Assembly (NCBI RefSeq): GCF_034702125.1
Contig: NC_085857.1
Span: 58,860,567 to 58,924,566, forward strand
Direction of reading: 5' to 3'
DNA length: 64,000 nucleotides
From: Engraulis encrasicolus
Lineage: Eukaryota; Chordata; Actinopteri; Clupeiformes; Engraulidae
Positions within the stretch are counted from its first letter, which is position 1. The number at the start of each line of letters is the position of its first letter. A program made the position numbers and the translations under genes. Under the pieces are notes generated by a model that had not been told where the DNA came from, did not search any database, and worked only from the letters and a program-made list of their open reading frames with translations. This document shows positions 34,874 to 46,325 of the stretch, in pieces.

Positions 34874-35530
34874 TTCGGATACATGTCCAATTTCACTTTC
34901 AAAACGCGGCTTGTCTCCTCGACTTCAAACTCTTTATTACTGATGCAACAAAATAAGCTGAAGCCTTTTGTCTCCTCGTTCTCATCATGTAATTTATAGT
35001 TACTGGAAATGTGTAATAAAAAAGGGAGTATCTACCAGGAACATCCATTGTATAGGGAAGTACAAAACATGATTGCAGCTGTGTAAATAGATGAAGCAGA
35101 ACTCATGAGCAAGGGGGAGAATCGCACATATGAACATTGAAAAGGCCTCTTAGAAGTGGAGAGAGCTGAATGCAGGGAAGGGCGTGATTACAAAAGAGAT
35201 TCGCACATTAGGCCTACCTCGAAGTCAATGTCAATATTTTAGTTCGATGCAAAATTTCGGGAGAACCACAAGAGTTTGTGTACACGGCTCTGTTTACATC
35301 CGAAAGCTGCATTAGAGAGCTCTAATGTGGACGTCTATACTTAGAAGCTGGTTCTGTGATTTTATCAATTCTTTACTTTACTTTGTGTAGTTCTCTTGTG
35401 GCATTTAACTCCAACATTGTCATTTTGTTGTCATTTTATGTCTTTGTGTCACATTTTTTATCAAACCTGTCACGTAATTGGATCACATGACTTTTTAGAC
35501 TCACTTTAAATACACACCTGTTTGATGCAC
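34874..35530. other. No gene recognised
   Basis: Unassigned; 35105-35190 resembles 33480-33545 (GAAAAGCC/GGAGAGAGCTGAA blocks), so part is an old repeat. Confidence 0.45.
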
Positions 35531-35544
35531 TGTTTTTAATTAGC

Positions 35545-35700
35545 CCCGAAGAAGGTTGCAGGCGACCGAAACGCGTCGGCTTGATGTCCCATTTAGAAAA
35601 ATAAAGGACCGATGAGCACCTGAAGTTTTTTAAAGCCTACCCACAGACGCAACTCTACCTCTCTCTCTCTCTGCATAGTTTTTAATTCTATTTTCAGTGT
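35545..35700 (+). repeat. Interspersed repeat 3' end (GAAACGCGTCGGC)
   Basis: Contains GAAGAAGGTTGCAGGCGACC, GAAACGCGTCGGCTTGATG and AATAAAGGACC. The opposite-strand copy lies at 310-430 and a partial inverted partner at 33.0-33.15 kb. Confidence 0.6.
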
Positions 35701-35942
35701 CAAATGAAATGTATATGGGTGGTTGACGTTTAACCACTTAACCGTCACACACATTTTTGGCTTCTTTTACGGCAGGGGTTGCAGTCATATCCTGTTTGTG
35801 CTACATAAACACCTGTGCTCTTGTTTGAAAGCTACAACTCTGGAGTTTGTCACTATATAGTCAAAAAAGCACCCTTATGTCTTGTTACAAATCTATTTGG
35901 AATAAAACACAACATTTCTTGAAAACAAGGAGAAAATGAATG

Positions 35943-37032
35943 TTAACCCTGTGAAACCTGAACCATGAAAGCAATGAGAGAAAATTCTAATTTTTTGGAA
36001 TTTGCTTCAATATTGGTCCCTTATAAGAAATGTAAAAAAAAAAAATCAAAATTGTGTTAAGGTCACTGAGATATTTAATGCATCATATATGATGCATCAG
36101 GCTTTAAAGGAATGAAAATTCCAATTTCATGACCATTGAAAAATGACTTTTAATGCATTTACAACTTTTTTTTATTTAAAAAAGTTGTCAGACAATTTAA
36201 TTTGAGGATTATCTTTAAATATTTAGTGAGATCCTGCCATTTTTTTAGCCTATCCTATTTTAGCAGGACCATATTTTACATTTTCCCACAGCCTGGTTGG
36301 GTATTTTTTTTAAATCTATGTAAAAACATAGCTGATCGAATGCTTAACAACCTATTTATGAGTGTAATATAGATCATTACTCATTTTTGATGTGTAATTT
36401 GAATATATGGGTCCATTACTACAATTGGACCATTTCTCCATTCACTTCAATGCATTTTTACGAGATCATAATTTCAACATTTTACATTACATTTTCAAAA
36501 TTGCAAGTAAAACCTGTTTCTTAAGGCAATATCTTTGTCTTGAAGTAAAAAAACTTGTGTGTTTTGTTAAACGATCGTCGTGCTATGCTTTGTAAGTTTC
36601 CCTATGGAGCAAATGCATTGATGGCTGACTTCCTGCCACCGCCGGATGGTGCTTATTTGTTTCATCAGTTTTAGCACGATCTCTCTGCAACACGGTGTAA
36701 AAATATAAACTCTTCCTTGATTAATTGCACAAAACAAGTGTTCAAATTAAAGGATGTAGAGTTATATTTCGGAAATTTGTACACAAACCTTTTGCAATTT
36801 GACGATATCTCAGCGTCGGTCAGGGAAACCGTTTCTACTCCATTATTGCATTTTTCGCCGAGCTGTGATCAACTTGTTGTTGACCGCTGCTCTCTTGTGG
36901 CGGTTTCCGTGTACTGCAGGACGTTTGGAAATGACACGCAGGATGTTTTTGAGATGGATTTTTTTGTGTCAGCGTGGAGAGGGCTTTGAATTTGATGCAT
37001 CAAATATGATGCGTCCGGCAAGATAGGGTTAA
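35943..37032. mobile_element. PiggyBac-type non-autonomous element (TTAA...TTAA)
   Basis: Left TTAA (35943) followed by CCCTGTGAAACCTG; right end GATAGGGTTAA (TTAA 37029-37032), giving CCC/GGG tips and TTAA flanks over 1090 bp. Subterminal palindromes GATGCATCATATATGATGC (about 36078) and GATGCATCAAATATGATGC (about 36993) sit near both ends. ORFs inside show no transposase domain. It lies next to the piggyBac transposase remnant, but the tips cannot be tied to it. Confidence 0.65.
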
Positions 37033-37389
37033 TCCAAATAAATGTAACTCTGAAAGCAGTTCTCCCGATGAAACAGGAAAAAAACCCTTGCCTCAAGTCT
37101 TATTAAAAGTCCAGGACAAAGGATCAACTGAAAACACGTAAAAACAGCAAAAATGTGGATGTCTTGCATCCTACCGAGACCAGTCACATCACAAGGCCGA
37201 TCTATAGCACACAATTTCATCATAGCTGGAGCTATTGTGCCTATTGTGCGAGGTGTTGTGACTTTTCAAGCCCAGGCAATGCGCTGGGGCACCCTGTGGA
37301 CACGTGGGATTTTTTTTGTTTCGATCAGAAATGACTACAGCCCGGAGACTACACCCCCCGCCCCCCTCATGGAGGTCAATGTACTCACC
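37033..37389. other. Sequence downstream of the piggyBac ORF
   Basis: No gene on the + strand. It is probably the 3' flank of the minus-strand transposase. No left element tip (TTAACCC) is recognisable here. Confidence 0.4.
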
Positions 37390-39310
37390 TTATTCCCTGT
37401 TTGCCTGGCCTTTTATATGCCAGGACTTGTAGCAGTTCCTCGTGGGTACCATGCAGAGGGCAACATCGCATGTGGTGCATAGACGTGGCGTCTTCTGTGT
37501 ACAATTCACACACTGTTGCCGTCCTTCTGTGCCATCTTCCCCAAAGTGTGCGGGCATATGCAAGGCATCAGGTGGTGGTTGTGGTGGCGCTCGTAGAGGA
37601 GAGGGGACAATTTCACCATGTCCAACGTGCCGTAGCTCCAGAATTAGCTTCTCACGGAAGGCTTTCTGACATAAGGGCTTTCCACCCCTGCTTTCCATCA
37701 TGTATTTGTGGAGGATGAATGCGTTCACTATGGCAATGTCAATAAAATGGTAAAAAAAATATATATATCTGTACCACCTCCTTGTCTTATGAAGAATTTG
37801 GTAATAACTAATCAAACTGTCAGACCAGTCAACGGCATTTTTGTTGTTATTGTAGTCTTGTACTGCAGGAGGTACTGGCAATTGTTCCACATTCCATATG
37901 CCATTTGTCTTCTGTGTTTGCGAATGGTACCGCATGCCCATATCTTGTTCTCATCCAGCAGTTGCTGGAACAGCATTGGGCTTGTATAAAAATTGTCCAC
38001 AAATAGCTTGTAGCCAGTCCCCAAAACTGGGGAGGACACTAACTCCATCACTACGTCAAAGTTGAGCCTTTTCCAGACCCTGCTTTGTTTTTCCCCTCAT
38101 AAACAATGAAGTCCCAGGTGTACCCAGATTGTGAGTCTGCTTCCACAAACAATTTGTACCCCCATTTCGATGGCTTATCTTTGCAGTATTGCCGGATTCC
38201 TATCCTGGCACGGGAGGCGACCATTCGTTCGTCAATGGCAATGTTCTGGCCTGGCTGGAAGTTGGAATATCAGTCGGATATCAGTGTACAGGGGTTTAAT
38301 CTTCTGAAGGCGGTCAAACTCAGGGGTGCCTCTTCGAGCTGCATTCAGCTCGTCATCATCAGGGTCAGACATATGGATATTGGTGGAGATTCGTCTGACT
38401 TTACGGCCAGACATGGTTGACCCAGCCCACGGAAAGCTATGCAATTCTGCCCTTCGCCAGTAGTCTGTAAGAGCTGGGGCGTGAACAAGACTGATGTAAA
38501 TGATCAGAAATAGATAGCTGAACATGTCTGCCATCGTCAGTTCTTCCCAAAGATGTGCATGCCTCCGTCTCCCAAATTTGTTTGTGTTACTGAGGACCTT
38601 TTGTAAAACTGCATCAGAGATGAATAGGCGAAAGAGATCCAATATGGAATAATTTCCCCCAGTAATAACTTGCGGACCAGGAGTACGAGTTGGTCTAAAC
38701 ACTGGTTGTTGTGGAATTATATCTTGTACCTCTGTGTCCTGCCATCCCCGTCCATCCTCAGTTTGCGACAAGTTTCTCCCCCTTCCTCCTGGCGGGCGGC
38801 CGACTCCTCGTCCTGTCCCTCTGCCTCCACCTCTGCCTCTACCCTTTCTTCCTTTACTTCTGCCACGTCCAGGGGGCCTACCTAGGCCGGCCTACCCCTC
38901 TGCCCCCCATCTTCTTCGCTGGGGGTACGTATTCATCTCTGTCATAGAAAACAATGCACAGAGACTTTCAAAACATGTTACCCTGACCGAACAGCTCTTG
39001 GCCCGGTCTGACTAAAAAAAAAAAAAAAAAAAAACTCTCTAATACACAGAAGCGCTGTCCATGGTGCTTACGAAGAGTCTTTGTCTTCGTCCAGGGATGA
39101 ATTCAAAAGCGTTGTGTCTGTTAGGTCGCTGTTTTCTCTCTCAGGTTCCCATTCATCGTCTGTTTCGTCCCCATCACTGGATACTGTTGGTTCAGCGCTC
39201 GCCTCAGCTGTGTTGCACATTCTTTTCCTGGGATTTTGTGACATTATGCAGAAATAAGTCAACTTGTTCCATGGAAAAAGGCCAAAAATATGGCGAATAT
39301 TGGGCAGCAT
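37390..39310 (-). pseudogene. PiggyBac (PGBD4-like) transposase, frameshifted
   Basis: Minus strand. The acidic N-terminus (39310-39068; DETDDEWEPE) is followed by an RGG/RG-rich linker (about 38880-38770), then the dimerisation region ending FDRLQKIKPL. After a frameshift near 38240 comes [17 protein letters not shown] and [19 protein letters not shown] further break precedes the catalytic VDNFYTSPMLFQQLL (38010-37965), which carries the Asp equivalent to the second DDD residue, then GTIRKHRRQ, DWSD and FFYHFIDIAIVNAFIL. The C-terminal cysteine-rich zinc ribbon is CVNCTQ...CTTCDVALC, and the frame ends at 37390. Total length is about that of a full transposase (~600 residues) with at least two frameshifts. 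The source element's tips were not identified. It is a dead autonomous copy rather than a domesticated gene, because the frame is broken. Confidence 0.9.
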
Positions 39311-39400
39311 GTACGCTTTTACATTTCAGCTTCAATAACAAGCTGCACCTGTGCAATACAGAACTGCATGCTGATTAGATGTTGCAACAACCCAGGCGCG

Positions 39401-39480
39401 GGGCTCATTGATTGTTAATTGGAACCTGTGACTGGTGCTCATCCCGGCCATGGGGCTCATTGATTGTTAATTGGAACCCG
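39401..39480. repeat. 50 bp-spaced direct repeat upstream of the piggyBac ORF
   Basis: GGGGCTCATTGATTGTTAAT plus TGGAACC occurs at about 39400 and 39450. It lies 5' of the transposase on its strand, so it may be a subterminal transposase-binding repeat. Confidence 0.6.
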
Positions 39481-39709
39481 TCGACGGGTATCAGCTCAGC
39501 CCTGTGCAGTGGTAGTGGGGGCTAGCAGATTGGAGTGTCTAGTGTGCCCTATTTACCCATAGCAAGTGTCTCTCGAGAAGTCATGGTGGTGTGGATATGG
39601 TGTGGTGGAGAAAACTCTTTGAAAACATTGATTTGTAACTGCCGTCCAGGCTGTATACCACCCGCGGCTGGTGAACATTAACTGGTTAAGGGCGTAATAC
39701 AATAAAAAA

Positions 39710-40385
39710 AAAAGTTTCTCCAATTCCTGAAAAAAAAATTGATGTAAAAAATTGAAAAAGATAGAAACAAATAAAGCACTTGGTCTGTGGAATTTCGTCT
39801 AATTTTTGCCATTTTTGGGAAAATGTGTCCTGCTTCAACACATTGCATAGGCATGTCACACCACAGGACATGAAGTCACACCACAGGAAATTCACTGCAT
39901 TATGGTCATTTTAATCCTTTTGTATACATGACTGACATCTGAACTCATGCTAACTTGATAATGATATTGCGTTTAATCTTAATGTCTTTTCATTTATTAA
40001 AAAACTTTTTTTTCCTTCTATAAGAGCAGTCACACCACAGGACACCATAAAATGAACCTAAGCGTTGCGTGACAGAAACATTGCAATATGAATACATATT
40101 AAGAGGTTATAGTCACCTTAAACTTCCACAGCACTCCGCAATAACTGAGGTACTGACAGGTTAGGAGCCAGACCCTTGTAGTTGGTCTTGCAGCTGCCCT
40201 TTCACAAACACTGATATACATGTCACCCCACAGGACGCAATTTGTGTTACGAAATTGAACTTGTAGTTAATTACTGTCTTGAGTTTTTTTCACATTCACA
40301 TATCTTAATATTTGTTTATATTCATGCAATTATGCCAAATGCTTCATACATTATTCAAAATGTTGTTGGTTAATTTATATTTACT
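39710..40385 (-). repeat. Interspersed repeat, inverted partner of 28.3-28.9 kb
   Basis: GCAGTCACACCACAGGACAC, GACAGAAACATTGCAATAT, CCCCACAGGACGCAATTTGT and ACATTATTCAAAATGTTGTT mirror the 28.5-28.9 kb copy in order and orientation. Additional CACACCACAGGA repeats lie at 39858 and 39876. Confidence 0.75.
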
Positions 40386-41572
40386 AGGGGTGGGCAAACA
40401 TGAAAATATTTAATCGCATTAACTCAATGACTTTCTGTGATTAATCGCGATTAATCGCATAGCGTGCGAAACAAAACAAAAAAATTAAAAGCCACTTCAA
40501 AAGCACCATTTTATTTGAAAATTACAGATTACCAAATCACTGATTATGCCTTCACTGTAGATTGTAGCCCCTTTATTAACAGACTATCTACATTGACATT
40601 TCTCAAGATGAAGCAGACCAATCATAATCACAGGCTATTTTGTATGTAATATTAGTCCTATATCTTTCAAAATGGAAATGTAGCCTATTTGCCAATATAC
40701 AGACTACCAGACTAAATTACAAAGTAGCCATAGGCCTATGCCTATCCAATATAGGCCTAATGAAACAAATTATTGCATACAATTATTAAACCAGGCTATT
40801 TAAGATTGAACTGCACTGAAATATTAGAAACTCAAATTAGGATACTCTACATGGGCCTACAGGAAACTTAACACTTCTCACTTGAAATGAACAGGCAGGC
40901 AGACGTGTGTCTGTGGGAATGCCCCTCCTTCTCTCTGTCAAAGAGAGTTGAGTTACCGTAGCCTACACTCTCCCTCCTTCTCTCTCTGCATCTATTGCTA
41001 CCGTTATTTAAGGTGTTTCAGCGACTAGAACTAATTGACTGGCTGTTGGCAGCAATTAAGCTACAACTTTCAAAACAATAACGCTGACATTACAAACAAT
41101 AGCTTAAAGGCTGATGACGTGAGGTCGCCGATGTCGGGTAAACTTTTTGGGCTCTGTGAAATCTGTTGATGCAGATATGAATGGTGAATATGCGCAGATA
41201 GAAGCAAGGAAGCGTTGGCGATAATTGAATTCTTTTACCGCTGATTTTTCAACTGTGCCCTGAAGCCTGATTTGTGCTCCGAAAACAACGTGCTGCGCGA
41301 TGATGTAGAGACAGCCTCCGCAGTGAGTCAGCGCCTTCTTTGCACGCGCAGCGCAGATGTAGAAACCAAAACGTTCCCTAAGGAATTTAATATCTCACGG
41401 TCGACTTTTTTATTGGGGCTTTATCAGACAGCTATGTAGTCTACACTGTTAGTTCGCGTGGCGTTATTGACAGCTGATAGCATAGCATAACAAGGTGTCA
41501 CGCTATGCCTCCAATATTTTTACTATCTTGCCAGCTTCAAAGGCAAGCCACATCCTGCTCGAGAGCTGCACA
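40386..41572. other. No gene; hAT-like left end
   Basis: TAGGGGTGGGCAAACATG followed by ATTAATCGCGATTAATCGCA (40386-40460) resembles a common fish hAT-type end; no partner end was found. The rest is unassigned, with TAGGCCTA at 40732 and 40755. Confidence 0.45.
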
Positions 41573-41580
41573 ATGAAGAC

Positions 41581-42220
41581 CAGGGCTTGAAGACGAAATT
41601 ATTTTTCTATCGTTCCGTTCCGAGCGGTTCAGGTAGGCCTTTATTTAACGTTTTCGTTTCTGAATTCGTTCCGGCACCAAAATTTCATTCCTGAACCGGG
41701 AACGATAAGAACGAACAATATTTTGCGTTCCGAACCGGAAGTGTTTTGAGGACCTATCAAGTTTATTTTTATGGACTGTATCTTATACCTGGAATAGGCT
41801 AAATCACAGACGGCATCCAAAAACATTCAGATCTCACATTCTGGATACGTGCTAAACTCCTTACCTGGATGCAAGTTTTATCTATATGGAGATCTTGCGC
41901 TATAATTCCTAACCCTGCATGGTGTAGATATGGTGTAGCTGGTCTGTTGCTGACAAATAACTCCAATTTCCTGTTTAACTCTACATCACAAACACTTCAA
42001 TGTATGCTTCAGGGTATGCTTTTGTGAAATTTTATAAAATATATAGAGAACGAAATAAACCGTTATTAACCGGTTTTGTGGATTTCAGAATAACGTTTCT
42101 GTTCAGGAACAGTTGAAGACCATTTCGTTTTCGTTTCTGTTTCTGCTCCTCATAAAATTGCGTAAAATTCCGTTCGTTCCCGTTTTCGGTTTTCGTTCCT
42201 TGAACCAGTTCGAAGCCCGG
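41581..42220. mobile_element. hAT MITE with exact TSD ATGAAGAC
   Basis: A 640 bp element. Tips CAGGGCTTGAAGAC (left) and CAGTTCGAAGCCCGG (right), flanked by identical ATGAAGAC (41573-41580 and 42221-42228). Subterminal CGTTCCG/CGGAACG and GAACCGG motifs repeat at both ends, as expected for transposase binding sites. Confidence 0.93.
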
Positions 42221-42280
42221 ATGAAGACTGTAGAACTTTATACAGAATATGTCCATTCATAAGTTGATGTCCTCCTAGGC

Positions 42281-42600
42281 CAGGGGTACTCAATTAAAAA
42301 TCCCAGAGGGCCAGTTTTTCCAAATTCCTCCCAATAAAGGGCCAATACGAGCCAAACCACATTGCCGCTTTGATAGTTTCACTGCATGTGTCCTTGGCAT
42401 TAACCTGGTCCTTTAGCGTTTTAAGACTCTTAATGTTCTTATGATGTAGTTGAGCTTTTTCAGCAAATAGTGAATAGGATCACAGGCCCTTCCTCAAGGA
42501 ATTTTTTTTTTTTCCGAACAGCCACCAATAATATAAAGAAGTCTTTTTTTATCCCACAACCAAAAGTTACAGAAAATACTGCGAAATGTGCTTAGAGAGT
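42281..42600. mobile_element. Truncated hAT-like end upstream of the actin exon
   Basis: CAGGGGTACTCAATTAAAAA at 42281 resembles the tip of the hAT element at 45085 (CAGGGGTACTCAATAGG). No right end is found before the actin exon at 42621, so only a fragment is supported. Confidence 0.4.
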
Positions 42601-42620
42601 GTTAAATGTTTGATTGTCAG

Positions 42621-42745
42621 GCAGACGAGACGAAATCGCCCCCCTGGTCGTTGATAACGGCAGTGGAATGTGCAGAGCTGGCTTTGCAGGAGACCATTCT
42701 CCCCGAGCTGTGTTCCCCTCCATCTTGGGCAGGACCATACATCAG
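42621..42745 (+). CDS. Actin-like gene, first recognisable coding exon
   Basis: Actin forms filaments and binds ATP between two lobes. This exon covers residues equivalent to about 4-41: [35 protein letters not shown] and TIHQ. The P1 phosphate loop DNGSGMC is intact, and the adjacent Lys18 is Arg. The exon ends in phase 0 after Gln41 with donor CAG|GTGAG, the classical vertebrate actin intron site. A possible acceptor (GATTGTCAG) ends at 42620. Substitutions against cytoplasmic actins include D25H, A26S, V35L, P38T and R39I. No in-frame ATG precedes the exon: a TGA lies at 42611-42613. The start is therefore on an unseen upstream exon or has been lost. Residues such as [12 protein letters not shown] favour a beta/gamma-type ancestry. 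Orphon gene, lineage-specific paralog or decaying copy are all possible. Confidence 0.85.
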
Positions 42746-43024
42746 GTGAGAATCGATGAACTGACTGGTTTTGTCTTTTTATTAGGTCCAGTGTACTTTG
42801 TATTGTCAGGGTTCAGTCTTTCAGTCTTTCCATGCCATCATACTAATTTCATACTAATTTCATTCCCACAAAGTGTTTGGGATGCCCAACTTGAGAAATG
42901 ATTTCGTCACGTGCTTTGTCTACATCGATCGACAGCATCAAAGTCGATCGCACCCAATGTGTCATTGTTCCCCACCCCACTCCCTTGTCCCTCTCCCATT
43001 CGCTGATTGGTCTGTTACACTGAG

Positions 43025-43085
43025 TCCAAGAAGTATTTGAGCCCCTGCTGATTTTGCCAGTTTGCCCACTAATAAAGACTTGATC
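43025..43085. mobile_element. Tc1-type terminal fragment
   Basis: GAGTCCAAGAAGTATTTGAG followed by CTGCTGATTTTGCCAGTTTG is the kind of terminal sequence seen on some fish Tc1 elements whose other end reads GGATCAAATACTTATTT (present at 51254). Isolated fragment. Confidence 0.45.
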
Positions 43086-43091
43086 AGTCTA

Positions 43092-43820
43092 CAGTGTTGA
43101 GCGTGAGCGCGTTCAAAAGAACGCGTTCATTGAACACGCTCATTTTTTCGTGAACGTTGAACGTTAATAAAGAACTTGAATGTGAATTAATTCACATTAT
43201 ATGTCATGAACGGCAGACATCACGATAAATGAATGCTGGAATTTAATTTCCATTGAAAGCTGAGTGACATCTGTTTTCTCTTTTGAAACGCAACGAGAGA
43301 AAGTTTCCCCCTTCTGTACTCTCGCTGGTGCCGCTTGTATCATCAGTCAGAATTTCTTTGGACATAGTGCGCAATGCATTGCGGGCAACGTAGTGTCCGG
43401 CTGAGAATAGTTGAATAACACAGGGCTAGTTATTGCTGCTTACGCACGACGTTACCCGTGATGAATTGCGGCGGAGAAAGAGAGGGAGGGAGAGCGAGAG
43501 ACAGACTGACAAGCGCTGCATTTTTTTAAAAAATGGCTCGTGGCAGTGAGCAGCAAAACCAAGTAAGGACATTCACAACGTCCTTTTTAAAATTTGAAAC
43601 GGCACATTTAGTTAAAACATCCATCCGGTGTGAATGCATGCACGCCCTCGAGGGTCATAAGTGAGGAAAGGGGGAGAAGACCCCTGCCAAGCCCAAATGT
43701 AAATTAAACTTCCAGCAGCCTTCAAGAGGTCCGTGGTTGTCTCGGAGCAGGTAGATAAAGTGATTATTGACTATTACACTGTGGAAGATGTACAACCTCT
43801 AAACAAAAAACACTGTATCA
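43092..43820 (+). mobile_element. hAT element 5' part with transposase fragment
   Basis: CAGTGTTGAGCGTGAGCGCG (43092) is a hAT-type tip followed by GTTCA/TGAAC inverted motifs. Transposase homology begins at 43715. An ATG at 43535 with an apparent donor (CAA|GTAAGG, 43561) could be an upstream exon. The right end was not found, so the element is truncated. Confidence 0.5.
43715..43803 (+). pseudogene. hAT transposase fragment
   Basis: Open for about 30 codons: AAFKRSVVVSEQVDKVIIDY continuing YTVEDVQPLN. The pattern of a basic patch, then V..xI.DY.VEDVQPL, is the conserved segment just after the BED zinc finger in Ac/hAT transposases (typical form LILNYIVEDMQPL..VE). No BED finger, RNase H fold motifs or C-terminal dimerisation domain follow. 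Remnant only. Confidence 0.6.
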
Positions 43821-43849
43821 CACGTGTGTTATAAGTGTACATAACATAG

Positions 43850-44241
43850 GCCTAGCCTACACAGTTTCCTTCAAAATATATAGGCCTATATATTTGTGCA
43901 TTTAACTTTTGCCTTCATTAGGCCTACCTTCATTCAAGACTTTTGCTCATGTAAATGAATTCATACACAAACAGATAGGCTATAGGCCTATATTACCATA
44001 TAAAATTATGTATAAGTACTTATGTAATAAGCAGGGGTGGAGTGGGAGGACTTTTCTCAACGGCACAATTTTCCCCTTGGCGGCCCTTTTAAAGAAAACA
44101 AAAAATATAAAAAACAAAAAAGCGAACAACATGGTTTCCTTACCAAAAAGACTGCAGTCGTACTACATGTGGACATTAGTGTTGTCAAAATATCAACCTG
44201 AAGTGGAGAATTGTAGCCTACACCTTGATGAAATGCACAGC
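43850..44241. other. No gene recognised
   Basis: A 136-codon frame spans 43909-44319 but has low-complexity Lys/Asn stretches and no domain, so I treat it as chance. Four TAGGCCTA octamers occur within 43849-43990. Confidence 0.5.
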
Positions 44242-44594
44242 CAGTGGTGTATTGTATGTAAAAAGCAGGTATGCACCCATTTCAAAATTTTAGGGATTAT
44301 AGTATACTTAACCCCTTAAGACACGGCTTTATAATTTTGCTGTTACCAGTATGGTAATGACCAAGTCATAGTGCATTACTAAAGGGCCTGTGTTGTGTCA
44401 TAGTATTGTAGTGCTATGGTAGTTAAATTTCAATGACTATTACCGCGTGCCACAGGAGGTAGGCCGTGCATTATGGGGTTAAAATTGATTGATCCATTAT
44501 TTACAATAGCACAAATATACGTATATAGTATACCCACATCAAAAAATTCTCAAATATATAGTATACCCACTTCAAAAAGTAGACTACACCACTG
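44242..44594. mobile_element. hAT-like MITE containing a piggyBac-type MITE
   Basis: Tips CAGTGGTGTATTGTATG and AGACTACACCACTG are inverted. Flanking 8 bp (TGCACAGC and GAGCCATC) do not match. The subterminal AGTATACCCAC repeats twice on the right. The TTAA element 44308-44482 sits inside. Confidence 0.55.
44308..44482. mobile_element. 175 bp piggyBac-type MITE
   Basis: TTAACCCCTTAAGACACGGC on the left and CCGTGCATTATGGGGTTAA on the right. TTAA flanks are at 44308-44311 and 44479-44482, with CCCC/GGGG tips. Confidence 0.75.
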
Positions 44595-45084
44595 GAGCCA
44601 TCATGACAGTCCAAAGCATTCATAGAACTAGTTGCAGGTTTGGTTACATCACGCTACTGTTCCATGCAAATGTGCACTCCACTGTCATTTTAACAGTTTG
44701 TAGGCCTAATATCGTTTAAGGAAGACAGGATGAGCACGGGCACAAAGTTTTGAGTGTGGGGATTTTTAGAAGAGTAGGCTTCAAAATATAGTATAGTATA
44801 GCTTACAAAATGTCTGTCTACATTGTGCAATAAGCCCACCATGCAGCAAATAAGCCAAACCTAGCTACTTCAAAGCTCAACCATAAGTCAACAAAATGTA
44901 TAACCAAACGGTGTAGGCCTACCTTAAAACGCTGTCTTCGTCGCAGCAAATGTTTTTTTTCTTTTTTTCTTGCAATCACTCTACTTTAATCCACAGCTTA
45001 GCCTACACACCCAGCACTGGTCACATCAGAATCTTGTGTGGTAATTATTTTGTTCCATTTCTTCAGACATTACATAGCCTACAT

Positions 45085-46317
45085 CAGGGGTACTCAATAG
45101 GTCGATCGCGATCGACCAGTCGATCGCGGAGGCAGTATTGGTAGATCGTAGGAGGACACTTAAAAAAAAAAAAAAAAAAAAAAGTTCCCTATGGATACCC
45201 AGGATCTGACAGGCTAACTCCAGGCGTCTACACTGCCCTACACTGTATGGTATAGCCTACCATAAACACAACGACATCTTCAGATAAGGAGGATAACTGT
45301 CAAGCGCCACACTCAAACTCTTCATAAGTCATAACATCGGAGCACAAAAAAATAGGACGGCACGAGACGTTTGCCGATACCGTGCGCTATATGTTCAGTT
45401 AGTAGCCTACAGGCAGCGTCACCGCTCAAAAGAAACAGCCAGAGAAGAAAACAACCGCCCGAACACCGGCAATCCCCTGATTTCCCCCCTTTTAAACAAT
45501 GCTCTGAGAAGTGCAGGCAAGATGCAACTCCCGCATTGAGCGTGGAGTTGGCTACTTCGATTAGATTTCATAGGCACGCGTGCGAGGGGAGAGTGAATGA
45601 TGTGTGCCTGTTTAACCTGAGTGCAGGCGCGTCTTTTCAAATGGTCTGTTCAGCGCGGCCGCTAGACAGAGAGCGCGATTTTCGGTCCATTCAGTAGATG
45701 TCTACTTGTTTATTTTTTGGAACTTGGGATGTCTGTAACGTCCACGAAGATAATAACATCCACGTGAAAACGCCAAACGCCCGCAAACCGCTGTTCTGTC
45801 TCTCACAGCGGCATTAAAAAAGTCCTCCACGAAATCCCAAACCAACAACCCTTCAAATAGGTGACAGCAAGCATGCACACATGAAATAACACTTCAGGGA
45901 GGGAGAAAATAGCTCTGCACTCATATTAAAGTGAAAAGGGGATTACATAAAATCTGTCCAAAAACCAAGAGGGCACATCAATAACTTCATTAATATTAGG
46001 CTTATGTTAATTTATGAAAATTACATTTATCATAAACTTGATAGCCTACTATGGTCTCCCTTTGTGATCAAAAACAGGCGTAATTTACAGTAGGCCTAAA
46101 TAAGGTCTGTATGAGGTTGTTATTCACCGCTGATTCACCATTCATTATTATTGATGTGTAGGCCTATATAGGCCTACAAATACATTTTCATATTGTGTTA
46201 AAATTGCCTTTCTAACAGCTGTATTTTCGAATGTTGTCCCCCGAACCCCCAGTAGATCACTTCCACACACCCATCTCAATAAGTAGCTCACATGTTGAAA
46301 AACTCTGAGCACCCCTG
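45085..46317. mobile_element. hAT element, TSD GCCTACAT/GGCTACAT
   Basis: A 1233 bp element. Tips CAGGGGTACTCAATAGG and TGAGCACCCCTG; the 8 bp flanks (45077-45084 and 46318-46325) differ at one base. The left subterminal region is a run of GATCGCGATCGAC palindromes. A 23-base A run lies near 45162. The ORFs inside have no transposase domain. Confidence 0.85.
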
Positions 46318-46325
46318 GGCTACAT

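Noticed and set aside
37712..38420. Plus-strand ORFs across 37.4-38.9 kb
   Set aside because: They are antisense shadows of the minus-strand piggyBac transposase.
43909..44319. 136-codon open frame
   Set aside because: Overlaps MITE ends, is Lys/Asn-rich in a low-complexity stretch and shows no domain, so it is consistent with chance.
45371..45697. 108-codon ORF in the hAT element at 45085
   Set aside because: No BED finger or RNase H-like motifs, so not a transposase. It lies in a GC-rich non-coding interior.
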